Below are positions 33,554 to 42,556 of a stretch of DNA of 64,000 nt, in pieces. This stretch comes from Pseudonocardia petroleophila. Lineage in GTDB: Bacteria; Actinomycetota; Actinomycetes; Mycobacteriales; Pseudonocardiaceae. The DNA is taken from assembly GCF_014235185.1 (NCBI RefSeq), contig NZ_CP060131.1, positions 5,525,501 through 5,589,500 of the forward strand, written 5' to 3'. The first letter of the stretch is position 1, and the number at the start of each line of letters is the position of its first letter. A program made the position numbers and the translations under genes. Under the pieces are notes generated by a model. The model was given only the letters and a program-made list of their open reading frames with translations, did not search any database and was not told the origin of the DNA.

Positions 33554-34614
33554 GGATCGCCGTCGACTGCCGCTACGTGCGCGTCGACCACCACGACGGG
33601 ATCAGCCGCTACACCGCGGGGCTGGTGGCGGCCCTGGCCGGGCTGCACCCCGTCACGATGATCATCAGCGACCCGCGGCAGCTCGGGATGCTCCCGGACC
33701 TGCCGTCGTTCCGGGTGAGCGGACCCACGAGCGTCCGGGAGCCGCTGGTGGCCCGGCAGGTCAACCGCCTCGCCCCGGACGTCGTGTTCAGCCCGATGCA
33801 GACCATGGGCACCTGGGGCCGCCGCTACGGCCTGGTGCTCACGCTGCACGACCTCATCTACTACCGGCACGCCACTCCCCCGCGCGACCTCCCGGCCCCG
33901 ATCCGGCTGCTCTGGCGGCTCTACCACCTGGCGTGGTGGCCGCAGCGGGTGCTGCTGGACCGGGCCGACGCCGTCGTCACGGTGTCGGGGACGACGGCGG
34001 GGCTCATCGCCGACCACCGGCTCACCCGGCGCCCGGTGACGGTGGTGCCGAACGCCGCGGACCCGCTGCCCGCGACGCCCGCCGCACCCGGCAGGCGGCT
34101 GGTCTACATGGGCTCGTTCATGCCGTACAAGAACGTCGACGTGCTGGTCCGGGCGGCCGCCGCGCTGCCCGGCCACGAGCTGCACCTGATGAGCCGGGTC
34201 GCCCCGGCGGAGCGGGCGCGGCTGGAGGCGCTGGCCCCGTCGGCGCGGCTGGTGTTCCACGACGGCGCGTCCGACGCCGAGTACGCCGCGGCGCTGCGGG
34301 GCGCGACCGCGCTGGTCTCGGCCTCGCGCGACGAGGGGTTCGGCATCCCGCTCGTCGAGGCGATGGGGGTGGGCACGCCGGTGGTGGTGAGCGACATCCC
34401 GGTGTTCCGCGAGGTCGGGGCGGACGCGGGGGCCTACGTCGACCCCGACGACGTCGACGGCTTCGTCGCGGCGGTCCGGGCGCTCGACGACCCGGCGGTC
34501 CGCGCGGCCCGGGGCGAGGCGGCGCTGCGGCGGGCGGAGCACTACAGCTGGGCCGCGAGCGCGCGCACCCTGCTGGACCTGCTGGAGCGCGTCGCGACGC
34601 AGCGCCGCCCCTGA
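33550..34614 (+). CDS. GT4-family glycosyltransferase
   Basis: A 354-residue GT-B enzyme with RIAVDCRYVRVDHHDGISRYT at the start, LTLHDLIYYRH, VTVVPNAADPLP, then LVYMGSFMPYKNVDVLVRA and the donor-site stretch SRDEGFGIPLVEAMGVGTPVV. The E(x)7E glutamates are in EGFGIPLVE. The layout resembles mannosyl- or rhamnosyl-transferases of cell-surface polysaccharide synthesis. It is coupled to the upstream hydrolase through GTGA. It converges on the next gene; the two stop codons lie in one perfect palindrome. Confidence 0.92.
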   Translation: MRIAVDCRYVRVDHHDGISRYTAGLVAALAGLHPVTMIISDPRQLGMLPDLPSFRVSGPTSVREPLVARQVNRLAPDVVFSPMQTMGTWGRRYGLVLTLHDLIYYRHATPPRDLPAPIRLLWRLYHLAWWPQRVLLDRADAVVTVSGTTAGLIADHRLTRRPVTVVPNAADPLPATPAAPGRRLVYMGSFMPYKNVDVLVRAAAALPGHELHLMSRVAPAERARLEALAPSARLVFHDGASDAEYAAALRGATALVSASRDEGFGIPLVEAMGVGTPVVVSDIPVFREVGADAGAYVDPDDVDGFVAAVRALDDPAVRAARGEAALRRAEHYSWAASARTLLDLLERVATQRRP

Positions 34615-34628
34615 CGCGCGCGTCAGGG
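34609..34628. terminator. 20-bp perfect palindrome covering two convergent stop codons
   Basis: CCCTGACGCG followed directly by CGCGTCAGGG. Both the plus-strand TGA (34612-34614) and the minus-strand TGA (34623-34625) are inside it. It could form a hairpin in either mRNA, with the inner bases as loop, and so act as a bidirectional stop signal. There is no U-run. Confidence 0.45.
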
Positions 34629-35273
34629 AGGCGGGGGGTCGCCGTCGTCGGGGGGCGGGTCGGCCGCGTCGGTCTGGGCGGGCAGCAGCGGGGACAGGGC
34701 CAGCTCCACCGGCTGCGCGTCGGCCGGGGCCGCGTCCACCGCCCGCACCTGCTCGCGGGCCGCCAGCGCGTCCAGCGCCGCCCGGTCCCCCCGCACGAGC
34801 AGCGCCACCACGCACGCGCACCCCGGATCGGCCAGCGCGCGGGCCTCGGCTGCCGCGATCGCGGCGGGGCGGCCGGTGAGGCGCGCGGCCTCGTCCGCCG
34901 CGGCGGCGGCGGCCCGGGACCGGGCCAGGTCGATCGTGCCCAGGCCCTCGAAGCGCAGCGCCGTCTGCACGCGCTCGACGGGGACGCGGAACACCGCCGA
35001 CACCGGGCCCGTCCCGTCGACGGCGGCCAGGGCGGCCGGGCCGGTCTGCTCGGTCCGGAACTGCACCAGCGCGTACGCGGGCGCCCCCGGGGGAGGCAGC
35101 GCGGCGGGCAGCCGCGCGAGGTAGTCGGCGACCGGCTCCCCCGCCTCGGGACCCAGCCGCACCGACCCCGGCGTCGGGCCGGGCGTCGCGGGCTCGAACC
35201 GCGATCCCGCGTACCAGGCCGTCAGCAGCGCGACGACCACGCACCCGGCCAGGACGGCGAGGCGGCGGTTCAC
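34623..35273 (-). CDS. Membrane-anchored hypothetical protein
   Basis: A 216-residue protein with one N-terminal helix (LAVLAGCVVVALLTAWYAG, residues 5-23) and an external Ala-rich domain with no known motif: PVADYLARLPAALPPP, YALVQFRTEQTG, and a helical Ala/Arg stretch around residues 115-145 with a single CAC cysteine pair near 150. It ends in an acidic Pro-rich tail. The GTG overlaps the stop of the pseudouridine synthase gene upstream, so it belongs to that operon. I do not recognise it; actinobacterial rluD neighbours often include such proteins. Confidence 0.75.
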   Translation of the reverse strand: MNRRLAVLAGCVVVALLTAWYAGSRFEPATPGPTPGSVRLGPEAGEPVADYLARLPAALPPPGAPAYALVQFRTEQTGPAALAAVDGTGPVSAVFRVPVERVQTALRFEGLGTIDLARSRAAAAAADEAARLTGRPAAIAAAEARALADPGCACVVALLVRGDRAALDALAAREQVRAVDAAPADAQPVELALSPLLPAQTDAADPPPDDGDPPPP

Positions 35274-36199
35274 TCGCGCAGCAGGTCCAGGGCGCGGGCG
35301 AGGTCGGCCGGGTACGGGCTGACGTACTCGACCCACCGCCCGTCGCCGGGGTGCTCGAAGCCCAGCGCGTGCGCGTGCAGCCACTGCCGCTCCAGCTGCA
35401 GCCGCTTGGCGAGCGTGGGGTCGGCCCCGTAGGCGAGGTCGCCGACGCAGGGGTGGCGCAGCGCGGACAGGTGCACGCGGATCTGGTGGGTGCGCCCGGT
35501 CTCCAGGCGCACGTCGAGCAGCGACGCGGCGCGGAACGCCTCGATGGTGTCGTAGTGCGTGACGCTCGGCTTGCCCCCGGCGACGACGGCGAACCGGTAG
35601 TCGTGCTTGGGGTGGCGGTCGATCGGGGCGTCGATGGTGCCGCTGCTCGGATCCGGGTGCCCCTGCGCGACGGCGTGGTAGCGCTTGGACACCGTGCGCT
35701 CCTTGAACGCCCGCTTCATCACGGTGTACGCGTGCTCCGAGGTGGCGACGACCATCACGCCGGTGGTGCCGACGTCGAGGCGGTGCACGATCCCCTGCCG
35801 CTCCTCCGACCCCGACGTCGAGACGCGGTAGCCGAGCGCGGCCAGCCCGCCGACCACGGTCGGCCCGGTCCAGCCCGGGCTGGGGTGCGCGGCGACGCCG
35901 ACCGGCTTGTCGACCACGACGATCTCGTCGTCGGCGTGCAGCACCGTCAGCCCGTTGACGACCTCGGGCGGCGCGGAGATCGTCGTGGGCGCCTCGGGCT
36001 CGGGCAGCGTGACCTGCAGCCAGGACCCGGCGATCAGCCGGTCGGACTTGCCCGCGGCCCGCCCGTCGACCTCGACCCGGCCGTCCTCGGCCAACCCGGC
36101 GACGACGGTGCGCGACATCCCGAGCAGGCGCGCGAGCCCGGCGTCGACGCGCATCCCGTCGAGGCCGTCGGGGACGGGGAGGCTGCGGAGGTCACTCAC
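35270..36199 (-). CDS. RluA-family pseudouridine synthase (RluD-like)
   Basis: A 309-residue enzyme that isomerises uridines, probably in 23S rRNA. The N-terminal S4 domain (about 15-75) has MRVDAGLARLLGMSRT. The catalytic domain has VVDKPVGVAAHPSPG, the essential Asp in GIVHRLDVGTTGVMV, KRYHAVAQGH, LETGRTHQIRVHL and HPCVGDLAYG. The GTG at 36199 lies 8 bp inside lspA, so the two are co-translated, the same lspA-rluD order found in many bacteria. Confidence 0.94.
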   Translation of the reverse strand: MSDLRSLPVPDGLDGMRVDAGLARLLGMSRTVVAGLAEDGRVEVDGRAAGKSDRLIAGSWLQVTLPEPEAPTTISAPPEVVNGLTVLHADDEIVVVDKPVGVAAHPSPGWTGPTVVGGLAALGYRVSTSGSEERQGIVHRLDVGTTGVMVVATSEHAYTVMKRAFKERTVSKRYHAVAQGHPDPSSGTIDAPIDRHPKHDYRFAVVAGGKPSVTHYDTIEAFRAASLLDVRLETGRTHQIRVHLSALRHPCVGDLAYGADPTLAKRLQLERQWLHAHALGFEHPGDGRWVEYVSPYPADLARALDLLRE

Positions 36200-36743
36200 C
36201 CGCGTTCTCCTGCTTCTTCGACGGCGTGCGGGTGCCGTCGAGCTCCCGGCCCAGCAGCGCGAGCACGACGAGCAGCGCACCGCCGCAGACGATCGAGGAG
36301 TCGGCGAGGTTGAACACCGGGAAGACGCGGCCGTCGGGGGCGAACGGCGACACGAGGTCGACGACGTGGCCCTGCAGCGGCCCGGGGGCCCGGAAGATCC
36401 GGTCGACGAGGTTGCCGAGCGCGCCGCCCAGGATCAGCCCGAGCGCGACGGCCCAGCCCGTGGAGCGCAGCTTGCGCGCCACCCGGATGATCACGACGAC
36501 GACCCCGAGCGCGATCAGCGACAGCACCCACGTGTAGCCGGTGGCCAGCGAGAACGCGGCGCCCGGGTTGCGCACGAGCTGCAGGTTGATCAGACCGCCG
36601 AGCAGCTCGACGGGCTCGCGGCCCTCCAGCAGCGCCACGCCGACCACCTTGGTGGCGATGTCGGCGGCCAGGATCAGGACCGCGATCAGGGCGAGCAGCC
36701 GGACTCGGGGGGCGGTTGCGGGGTCACTCACACCGGCCATCAT
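36192..36743 (-). CDS. lspA: Prolipoprotein signal peptidase
   Basis: A 183-residue type-II signal peptidase that cleaves lipoprotein signal peptides after lipid attachment. Four transmembrane helices, and both catalytic aspartates in GALGNLVDRIFRAP and VFNLADSSIV; NPGAAFSLATG is the other conserved loop. A GAGGG ribosome site sits directly before tandem ATG codons (36743 and 36740), and a GTG further in (MAGVSD, at the V) could be the true start, because spacing to the ATGs is short. It serves the lipoprotein encoded at 42856 among others. Confidence 0.95.
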   Translation of the reverse strand: MMAGVSDPATAPRVRLLALIAVLILAADIATKVVGVALLEGREPVELLGGLINLQLVRNPGAAFSLATGYTWVLSLIALGVVVVIIRVARKLRSTGWAVALGLILGGALGNLVDRIFRAPGPLQGHVVDLVSPFAPDGRVFPVFNLADSSIVCGGALLVVLALLGRELDGTRTPSKKQENAGE

Positions 36744-36746
36744 CCC

Positions 36747-38225
36747 TCAACGCGGGGTGCTGCCGCGCCAGCGGGCCAGGCGCCCGCCGGCGTCGACGGC
36801 CCGGATGCGCTCCTCGGCCGCGTGCCGGGCCCCCGAGGTGGCGACGACGAGCAGCTGGTCGCGCTCGCGCAGCCGGGTCTCGCCGTTCGGGGTGAAGGCC
36901 TCCTCGTCGCGCACGACGAGGCTGACGGTGGCCCCCGTCGGCAGCCGCAGCTCGCTCAGGTAGACCCCGCGCAGCCGCGACCCGACCGGCACGCGGACCT
37001 GGATGAGATCGGCGCCCAGCTGGTCGAGCGGGGCGGCGTCGACCTCGATGTCCTGCGTCTCGACGGTCTGGGTGACGCCGAGCAGCCGGGCGACGACGGG
37101 CAGCGTGGTGCCCTGCAGCAGCGTCAGCACCACCACCAGCACGAACACGACGTCGACGAGCCTCCCCGCGCCCGGGGCGCCCTCCGTCAGCGCGATGAGG
37201 GCGAGCACGATCGGCACCGCCCCGCGCAGCCCCGACCACGACAGGAACGCCTGCTCCCGCCACGGGACCCGGAACGGGGTGGCGGCCGCCAGCACCGACA
37301 GCGGACGCGCCGCCACCAGCAGCACGAGCCCGGCGATCAGGGCGGGGACGAGGGCGTCGAGCAGGCGCGACGGCGTCGCGTACAGCCCCAGCAGCACGAA
37401 CAGCCCGATCTGGGCGAGCCAGCCGGTGCCCTCCGCGAAGGACTGCACCCCGCCGCGGTGGGGCAGCTCGGAGTTGCCGAGCACGAGGGCGCAGACGTAG
37501 GTGGCGAGCAGGCCGGACGCGTGCGCGAACTGCCCGGTGGAGTAGGCGAGCACGCAGACGGCGATCGCGGCGAGCGGGTACAGGCCCGTCGAGGGCAGGG
37601 CGGCCCGGCGCAGGGCCCACGCCCCGCCGAGCCCGAGCAGCACCCCGATCGCGGCCCCGGCGCCCAGCTCGTAGACGACGAGGACCGGAGTCAGCCAGGT
37701 GATCGGGTCCCCGGCGGCGAGCAGGAGCACGGCGAGCACGACCGGGGCGTCGTTCATGCCGGACTCCAGCTCCAGCGCCCCGGCCAGGCGTCGGGAGACC
37801 CCGACGCCGCGCAGCACGCTGAACACCGCGGCCGCGTCCGTCGACGACAGCACCGCGCCCCAGAGGAACGCGGTGCGCCACTCCAGGTCGAGCAGCACGT
37901 GCAGCGCCACCCCGACCACGCCGATGCTGACGACCACCGCCACCGTCGACAGCGCGATCCCGACGCCGAGCGAGGGCTTCACCGCGTCCCAGCGGGTGGT
38001 CAGACCGCCCTCGACGAGGATGAGCACGAGCGCGGCGAGCCCGATCGACTCCGTCAGCAGCGCGTCGGAGAACTCGATGCCCAGCACGGACTCGCCGAGC
38101 AGCACCCCGATGCCGAGGTAGAGCAGCAGCGACGGCAGGCCCACCCGCACGGAGATCCGCACGGCCAGCACGCCGATGAGCACGACCGCGGCCGCGATGC
38201 CGAGAAGGATCTCCAGATCGGGCAT
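36747..38225 (-). CDS. CPA1-type K+(Na+)/H+ antiporter with TrkA-C domain
   Basis: A 492-residue membrane protein with about 12 helices (residues 5-390): GLPSLLLYLGIGVLLG, SSTDAAAVFSVLRG with the Asp typical of CPA1 proteins, LESGMNDAP with the ND ion-binding pair, and WSGLRGAVPIVLALIAL. The cytoplasmic C-terminus (about 400-480) is a TrkA-C-like domain (VPVGSRLRGVYLSELRLPTGATV, in part), which in NhaP2/CvrA-type antiporters binds regulators. The ATG has a strong GGAGGTGAT site, and TAGAGT at 38245-38250 is its likely -10. Confidence 0.9.
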   Translation of the reverse strand: MPDLEILLGIAAAVVLIGVLAVRISVRVGLPSLLLYLGIGVLLGESVLGIEFSDALLTESIGLAALVLILVEGGLTTRWDAVKPSLGVGIALSTVAVVVSIGVVGVALHVLLDLEWRTAFLWGAVLSSTDAAAVFSVLRGVGVSRRLAGALELESGMNDAPVVLAVLLLAAGDPITWLTPVLVVYELGAGAAIGVLLGLGGAWALRRAALPSTGLYPLAAIAVCVLAYSTGQFAHASGLLATYVCALVLGNSELPHRGGVQSFAEGTGWLAQIGLFVLLGLYATPSRLLDALVPALIAGLVLLVAARPLSVLAAATPFRVPWREQAFLSWSGLRGAVPIVLALIALTEGAPGAGRLVDVVFVLVVVLTLLQGTTLPVVARLLGVTQTVETQDIEVDAAPLDQLGADLIQVRVPVGSRLRGVYLSELRLPTGATVSLVVRDEEAFTPNGETRLRERDQLLVVATSGARHAAEERIRAVDAGGRLARWRGSTPR

Positions 38226-38247
38226 ATCACCTCCGCTGGAGCCGACT

Positions 38248-39012
38248 CTAACCGGGCGCGTCCCAGGTGAGCGTGGCGGCGTGCCGCGGGCGGGGCGGGG
38301 TGGCGGCGAGCGCGGCCGCCACGTCGGGCTCCCGGTCGGCGGGCAGGCACAGCCGGCGCGTGACCCATCCGGGGTCCTGCTTCGGCGGGGTCCGCCGCTC
38401 CCAGCGCCGCACGCGCGGGGTGATGCCGAGCTCGCGGAGCACGGCGACGGCGTCGTCGGTGGTGGCGGGCGGCGGCCGGTGCAGGTCGTGGAAGGCGACC
38501 CACAGGCCGTCGAGCCAGGCCATCGGGTGCTCGGCGAGCATCTCGACGACCACCCCGCGGCGGGCGGCGGCGGTGAGCGCGAGCAGGAAGGGCGGCAGGT
38601 CGACGACGTTGTGCAGCACGTGGTGGCTCACCACGACGTCGGCGGTGCCGGCCTCGGCGGCGACGTCGGGCCAGCGGCCGTGGACCGTGCGGAACGGGAC
38701 GCCGCGGGCCGTCGCGGTCGCGGCGAAGGTCTCCAGCATGTCGGCCTGCTGGTCGTTCGCGGTGATGTGGGAGACGGCGCCGGCGAGGGCCAGGGACGCG
38801 TCACCGCCGCCCGCCCCGACGTCCAGCACGGTGCCGCCCGCGCCGAGCAGCTCCAGGCCGGCGTCGCGGGACGGGGTGTCGGTCGGCACCTCCGGCGCGA
38901 CGAAGTACGACGGATCGTGCACCCAGGGCGGGGCGGGGGCCTGCGCGAGGATCTCCGGCGGGATCCCGCGCCCCTCCTGCAGCTCCGCCCACCGCCGCGC
39001 CGCACTCCCCAT
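38248..39012 (-). CDS. SAM-dependent methyltransferase
   Basis: A 254-residue class-I methyltransferase: motif I GGTVLDVGAGGGDASLAL, the acidic loop HITANDQQADML, and DVVVSHHVLHNVVDLPPFLLAL for motifs II-III. The N-terminus (AARRWAELQEGRGIPPEIL) is helical. The substrate is unknown. A TAGGGT box lies 7 nt before the ATG, so the mRNA is probably leaderless. It lies just downstream of the 22-bp repeat array, which therefore sits immediately upstream of its promoter. Confidence 0.85.
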   Translation of the reverse strand: MGSAARRWAELQEGRGIPPEILAQAPAPPWVHDPSYFVAPEVPTDTPSRDAGLELLGAGGTVLDVGAGGGDASLALAGAVSHITANDQQADMLETFAATATARGVPFRTVHGRWPDVAAEAGTADVVVSHHVLHNVVDLPPFLLALTAAARRGVVVEMLAEHPMAWLDGLWVAFHDLHRPPPATTDDAVAVLRELGITPRVRRWERRTPPKQDPGWVTRRLCLPADREPDVAAALAATPPRPRHAATLTWDAPG

Positions 39013-39019
39013 GCGGCCC

Positions 39020-39025
39020 ACCCTA
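39020..39025 (-). promoter_or_regulatory. -10 box of the methyltransferase gene
   Basis: TAGGGT on the minus strand, 7 nt before the ATG; the first unit of the 22-bp array begins 40 bp further upstream of this promoter. Confidence 0.5.
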
Positions 39026-39065
39026 GGAACGACCCGTCCCCCCGGCGAGCCCACCACCCACCCCC

Positions 39066-39390
39066 GCGAGTTTGCCGCCCACCCCCGGCGAGTTTGCCGT
39101 CCAGATCCGGCGAGTTTGCCGCTCCCGCTCGGCGAGTTTGCCGCTCCCGCTCGGCGAGTTTGCCGACCAGAGCCGGCGAGTCGGCCGACCGGGCCCGGCG
39201 AGGTGGCCGACCAGGCCCGGCGAGTTTGCCGCCCGCCCCCGGCGAGTCGGCAGACCGGACCCGGCGAGGTGGCCGGTCCGACCACATCCGGGCGCCGCCC
39301 ACCGGGCGGGGACGGCCAACTCGCCGGGTGGGGGCGGCAAACTCGCCGGGCGGGGACCGCAAACTCGCCGGGGGCGGGCGGCAAACTCGC
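39066..39390. repeat. 22-bp-period tandem array with an inverted second block
   Basis: Ten units in direct orientation have the 12-bp core GCGAGTTTGCCG (six exact; variants GCGAGTCGGCCG, GCGAGGTGGCCG and GCGAGTCGGCAG) starting at 39066 and every 22 bp to 39264. After a 37-bp junction, four inverted units (CGGCAAACTCGC type) start at 39313, 39335, 39357 and 39379, again exactly 22 bp apart. The 10-bp linkers vary but end in CCG or TCG. The unit is not a multiple of three, so it is not a protein repeat. It fills the 400-bp gap between ileS and the methyltransferase gene. Confidence 0.9.
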
Positions 39391-39412
39391 CGGGAGGGGG
39401 TGGGGGTGCGCG

Positions 39413-42400
39413 TCAGGTGCGCGTCAGGTGCACCGTCAGGGGGACGGTCGTGTTGTCGGGGCCGGTCACCGTGCCGGTCAGGGTCGGGTCCGTGACCGCC
39501 TCGTACCGGACGGAGGTGGCCAGCACCTCCCCCGCCACGAACGCCTGGTGGGCGCGCACGGCGTCGAGCACCGGGAGGTCGGCGTCGAGGACGAGCGCGA
39601 TCCGGTCGGACACCTCGAGCCCGGCGTCGCGACGGGCCTGCTGCACCACCCGCACGACGTCGCGGGCGGTGCCCTCGGCCGCCAGCTCCGGGGTGACCGC
39701 GGTGTCGAGCACCACGAGCCCCGTCGAGCCGGGGAGCGCGAGCGTCTCCTCGGGGTCGGCGGCCACCAGCTTCTCCGTGAACTCCCCGTCGAGCAGCGTG
39801 ATGCCGCCCGCGGTCACGGTGCCGTCGGCCGCCTGCTCCCACTCCCCCGCCTTGACCGCGCGGATCACCTTCTGGGTGTCGCCACCCAGGCGCGGGCCGC
39901 AGGCGCGGGCGTTGACGGCGATCTCGAAGCGGCCGTGGGCGGCGACGTCGGTCGTCAGCACCACGTCCTTGACGTTGACCTCGTCCCGCAGGACGTCGGC
40001 GAACGGCTCGAGCGCCGACGCGTCGGCCGCGGCCACCGTCAGGCGGGCCAGCGGCAGGCGCACCCGCAGCTTGCGGGCCTTGCGCAGCGACAGCGCGGAC
40101 GACGCCACCTGCCGCACCCGGTCCATGGCCGTGACCAGTGCGTCGTCGTGCGGGAGCTCCCCGGACGCCGGCCAGTCGGTCAGGTGCACCGACCGTCCAC
40201 CGGTGAGCCCCTGCCAGATCCGCTCGGTCGTGAGCGGCAGCAGCGGCGCCGCGACGCGCGCGGTCACCTCGAGGACGGTGTGCAGGGTGTCGAGCGCGTC
40301 GGCGTCGGCGTCCCAGAACCGCTCGCGCGAGCGGCGCACGTACCAGTTGGTGAGCACCTCGGCGTGGTCGCGCACGTGCTCGCACGCCCCGGCGATGTCG
40401 TGGACGTCCAGCGCCGCCGTGACCGCGTCGACCAGCGACGCCGTCTTGGCCAGCACGTACCGGTCCAGGACGTGCGTCGAGTCGGTCCGCGTGACCGGGG
40501 TGTGGCCGGCCGCGTAGAGCGACAGGAAGTACCACGTGTTCCACAGCGGCAGGATCGCCTGCCGCACGCCCTCGCGGATCCCCTGCTCGGTGACGACGAG
40601 GTTGCCGCCGCGCAGGATCGGCGAGGACATGAGGAACCAGCGCATGGCGTCGGAGCCGTCGCGGTCGAACACCTCGGTGACCGCGGGGTAGTTGCCGCGC
40701 GACTTGCTCATCTTCGTGCCGTCGTCGCCCAGCACGATCCCGTGCGCGACGCAGTCGCGGAACGCCGGCCGGTCGAACAGCGCCGTGGCCAGCACGTGCA
40801 GCGTGTAGAACCAGCCGCGGGTCTGGCCGTTGTACTCGACGATGAAGTCGCCCGGGTAGTGGTGCTCGAACCAGTCGCGGTTCTCGAACGGGTAGTGCAC
40901 CTGCGCGAACGGCATCGAGCCCGACTCGAACCAGCAGTCGAGCACCTCCGGCACCCGGCGCATGACCGAGCGGCCCGTGGGGTCGTCCGGGTTGGGCCGG
41001 GTGAGCTCGTCGACGTAGGGGCGGTGCAGGTCGGTCGGCCGCACGCCGAAGTCGCGCTCCAGCTCGTCGAGGGAGCCGTAGACGTCGCGCCGCGGGTAGG
41101 CCGGGTCGTCGGACTCCCACACCGGGATGGGGCTGCCCCAGTACCGGTTGCGGGAGATCGACCAGTCGTGGGCGCCCTCCAGCCACTTGCCGAACTGGCC
41201 GTCCTTGACGTGCTCGGGCACCCATGTGATCTGCTGGTTCAGCTCCACCATCCGGTCGCGGAACGCCGTGACCTGCACGAACCACGAGTCGACGGCCCGC
41301 TGGATCAGCGGGTTGCCGCAGCGCCAGCAGTGCGGGTACGGGTGGTCGTAGGTCTCGTGGCGCAGCAGGACGCCGTGGACGAAGGACGCCGTGCCGTCGC
41401 GGAGGTCACGGATGATCTGCCCGTTGGCGTCGAACACCTGCATCCCGGCGTAGGGCGCGACGCGGGCGTCGAACTCGCCCTTGCTGTCGACGGGGACGAC
41501 GGCCTCGATCCCCGCCGCGTCCGTGACGACCTTGTCCTCCTCACCGAACGCCGGCGCGATGTGGACGATGCCGGTGCCGTCGTCGGTGGTGACGTAGTCG
41601 GCGGCCAGGACGACGTGGGCGTTCTCCCAGCCGGCGAAGAAGTCGAACGGCGGGGTGTAGGACAGGCCGACGAGGTCGGAGCCGCGGTAGGTGCCGAGCA
41701 GCTCCGGCTCCTCCCCCAGCTCGCGGGCGTAGGCCGCGACGCGGGCGGCGGCGAGCAGGTAGCGCTCCCCGTTCGCGGACACGAGCGCGTAGTCGACGTC
41801 GGAGTTGACCGCCATGGCCAGGTTGGACGGGAGCGTCCACGGGGTCGTCGTCCAGATGAGGGCCAGCGCCCCGTCCAGATCGGACCCGGGAGCCGCGAGC
41901 CGGAGCCCGACGGTGACGGCCGGGTCCTGCCGGTCCCGGTAGACGTCGTCCATCTTGGTCTCGGTGGCCGACAGCGGGGTGCCGTCGTGCCAGCAGTACC
42001 AGAGCACGCGGAACCCGGAGTAGACGAGACCCTTGTCCCACAGGGTCTTGAAGGCCCACATGACCGATTCCATGTAGTCCAGGTCGAGCGTCTTGTAGTC
42101 GTTGTCGAAGTCGACCCAGCGCGCCTGGCGGGTGACGTAGGCCTGCCACTCGTCGGTGTAGCGCAGGACGGACTCGCGGCACGCGGCGTTGAACGCGGCC
42201 ACGCCCATCTCGTCGATCTCGGACTTGTCCTTGATCCCGAGCTGCTTCTCGGCCTCCACCTCGGCGGGCAGGCCGTGGGTGTCCCACCCGAACCGCCGCT
42301 CGACGCGCTTGCCGCGCATCGTGCGGTAGCGCGGCACGACGTCCTTGACGTAGCCGGTGAGCAGGTGCCCGTAGTGCGGGAGGCCGTTGGCGAAGGGCGG

Positions 42401-42556
42401 GCCGTCGTAGAAGACGAACTCGTTGGCGCCGTTCTCCCCGGCCTCGCGGGCCTCGACCGAGGCGACGAACGTGCCGTCCTTCGCCCAGAAGTCGAGGACC
42501 TCGCGCTCCAGCTCGGGGAACGACGGGTGCGGCGGGACGGCGGGGTAGCCGGTCAT
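39413..42556 (-). CDS. ileS: Isoleucyl-tRNA synthetase
   Basis: A 1047-residue class-I synthetase. HIGH motif PPFANGLPHYGHLLTG, KMSKS in TKMSKSRGN, the editing-domain insert between (about 200-400: TTTPWTLPSNLAMAVNSDVD, DGTGIVHIAPAFGEED), DCWFESGSMPFAQ, and the anticodon-binding helices after KMSKS. Length and the lack of a C-terminal zinc finger fit the IleS2 type usual in actinobacteria and often resistant to mupirocin (family knowledge). The ATG at 42556 has an AGGAG site. Expression is controlled by the T-box leader immediately upstream. Confidence 0.96.
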   Translation of the reverse strand: MTGYPAVPPHPSFPELEREVLDFWAKDGTFVASVEAREAGENGANEFVFYDGPPFANGLPHYGHLLTGYVKDVVPRYRTMRGKRVERRFGWDTHGLPAEVEAEKQLGIKDKSEIDEMGVAAFNAACRESVLRYTDEWQAYVTRQARWVDFDNDYKTLDLDYMESVMWAFKTLWDKGLVYSGFRVLWYCWHDGTPLSATETKMDDVYRDRQDPAVTVGLRLAAPGSDLDGALALIWTTTPWTLPSNLAMAVNSDVDYALVSANGERYLLAAARVAAYARELGEEPELLGTYRGSDLVGLSYTPPFDFFAGWENAHVVLAADYVTTDDGTGIVHIAPAFGEEDKVVTDAAGIEAVVPVDSKGEFDARVAPYAGMQVFDANGQIIRDLRDGTASFVHGVLLRHETYDHPYPHCWRCGNPLIQRAVDSWFVQVTAFRDRMVELNQQITWVPEHVKDGQFGKWLEGAHDWSISRNRYWGSPIPVWESDDPAYPRRDVYGSLDELERDFGVRPTDLHRPYVDELTRPNPDDPTGRSVMRRVPEVLDCWFESGSMPFAQVHYPFENRDWFEHHYPGDFIVEYNGQTRGWFYTLHVLATALFDRPAFRDCVAHGIVLGDDGTKMSKSRGNYPAVTEVFDRDGSDAMRWFLMSSPILRGGNLVVTEQGIREGVRQAILPLWNTWYFLSLYAAGHTPVTRTDSTHVLDRYVLAKTASLVDAVTAALDVHDIAGACEHVRDHAEVLTNWYVRRSRERFWDADADALDTLHTVLEVTARVAAPLLPLTTERIWQGLTGGRSVHLTDWPASGELPHDDALVTAMDRVRQVASSALSLRKARKLRVRLPLARLTVAAADASALEPFADVLRDEVNVKDVVLTTDVAAHGRFEIAVNARACGPRLGGDTQKVIRAVKAGEWEQAADGTVTAGGITLLDGEFTEKLVAADPEETLALPGSTGLVVLDTAVTPELAAEGTARDVVRVVQQARRDAGLEVSDRIALVLDADLPVLDAVRAHQAFVAGEVLATSVRYEAVTDPTLTGTVTGPDNTTVPLTVHLTRT

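Noticed and set aside
39066..39390. CRISPR array
   Set aside because: Units are 22 bp in all with a 12-bp core and 10-bp linkers; there are no 30-bp-class spacers, no cas genes, and half of the array is inverted.
39023..39400. Proteins read through the 22-bp repeats (Pro/Arg- or Gly-rich frames on both strands)
   Set aside because: A 22-bp period shifts frame every unit, so open frames are a by-product of high GC; they overlap ileS or the methyltransferase and have no proper start.
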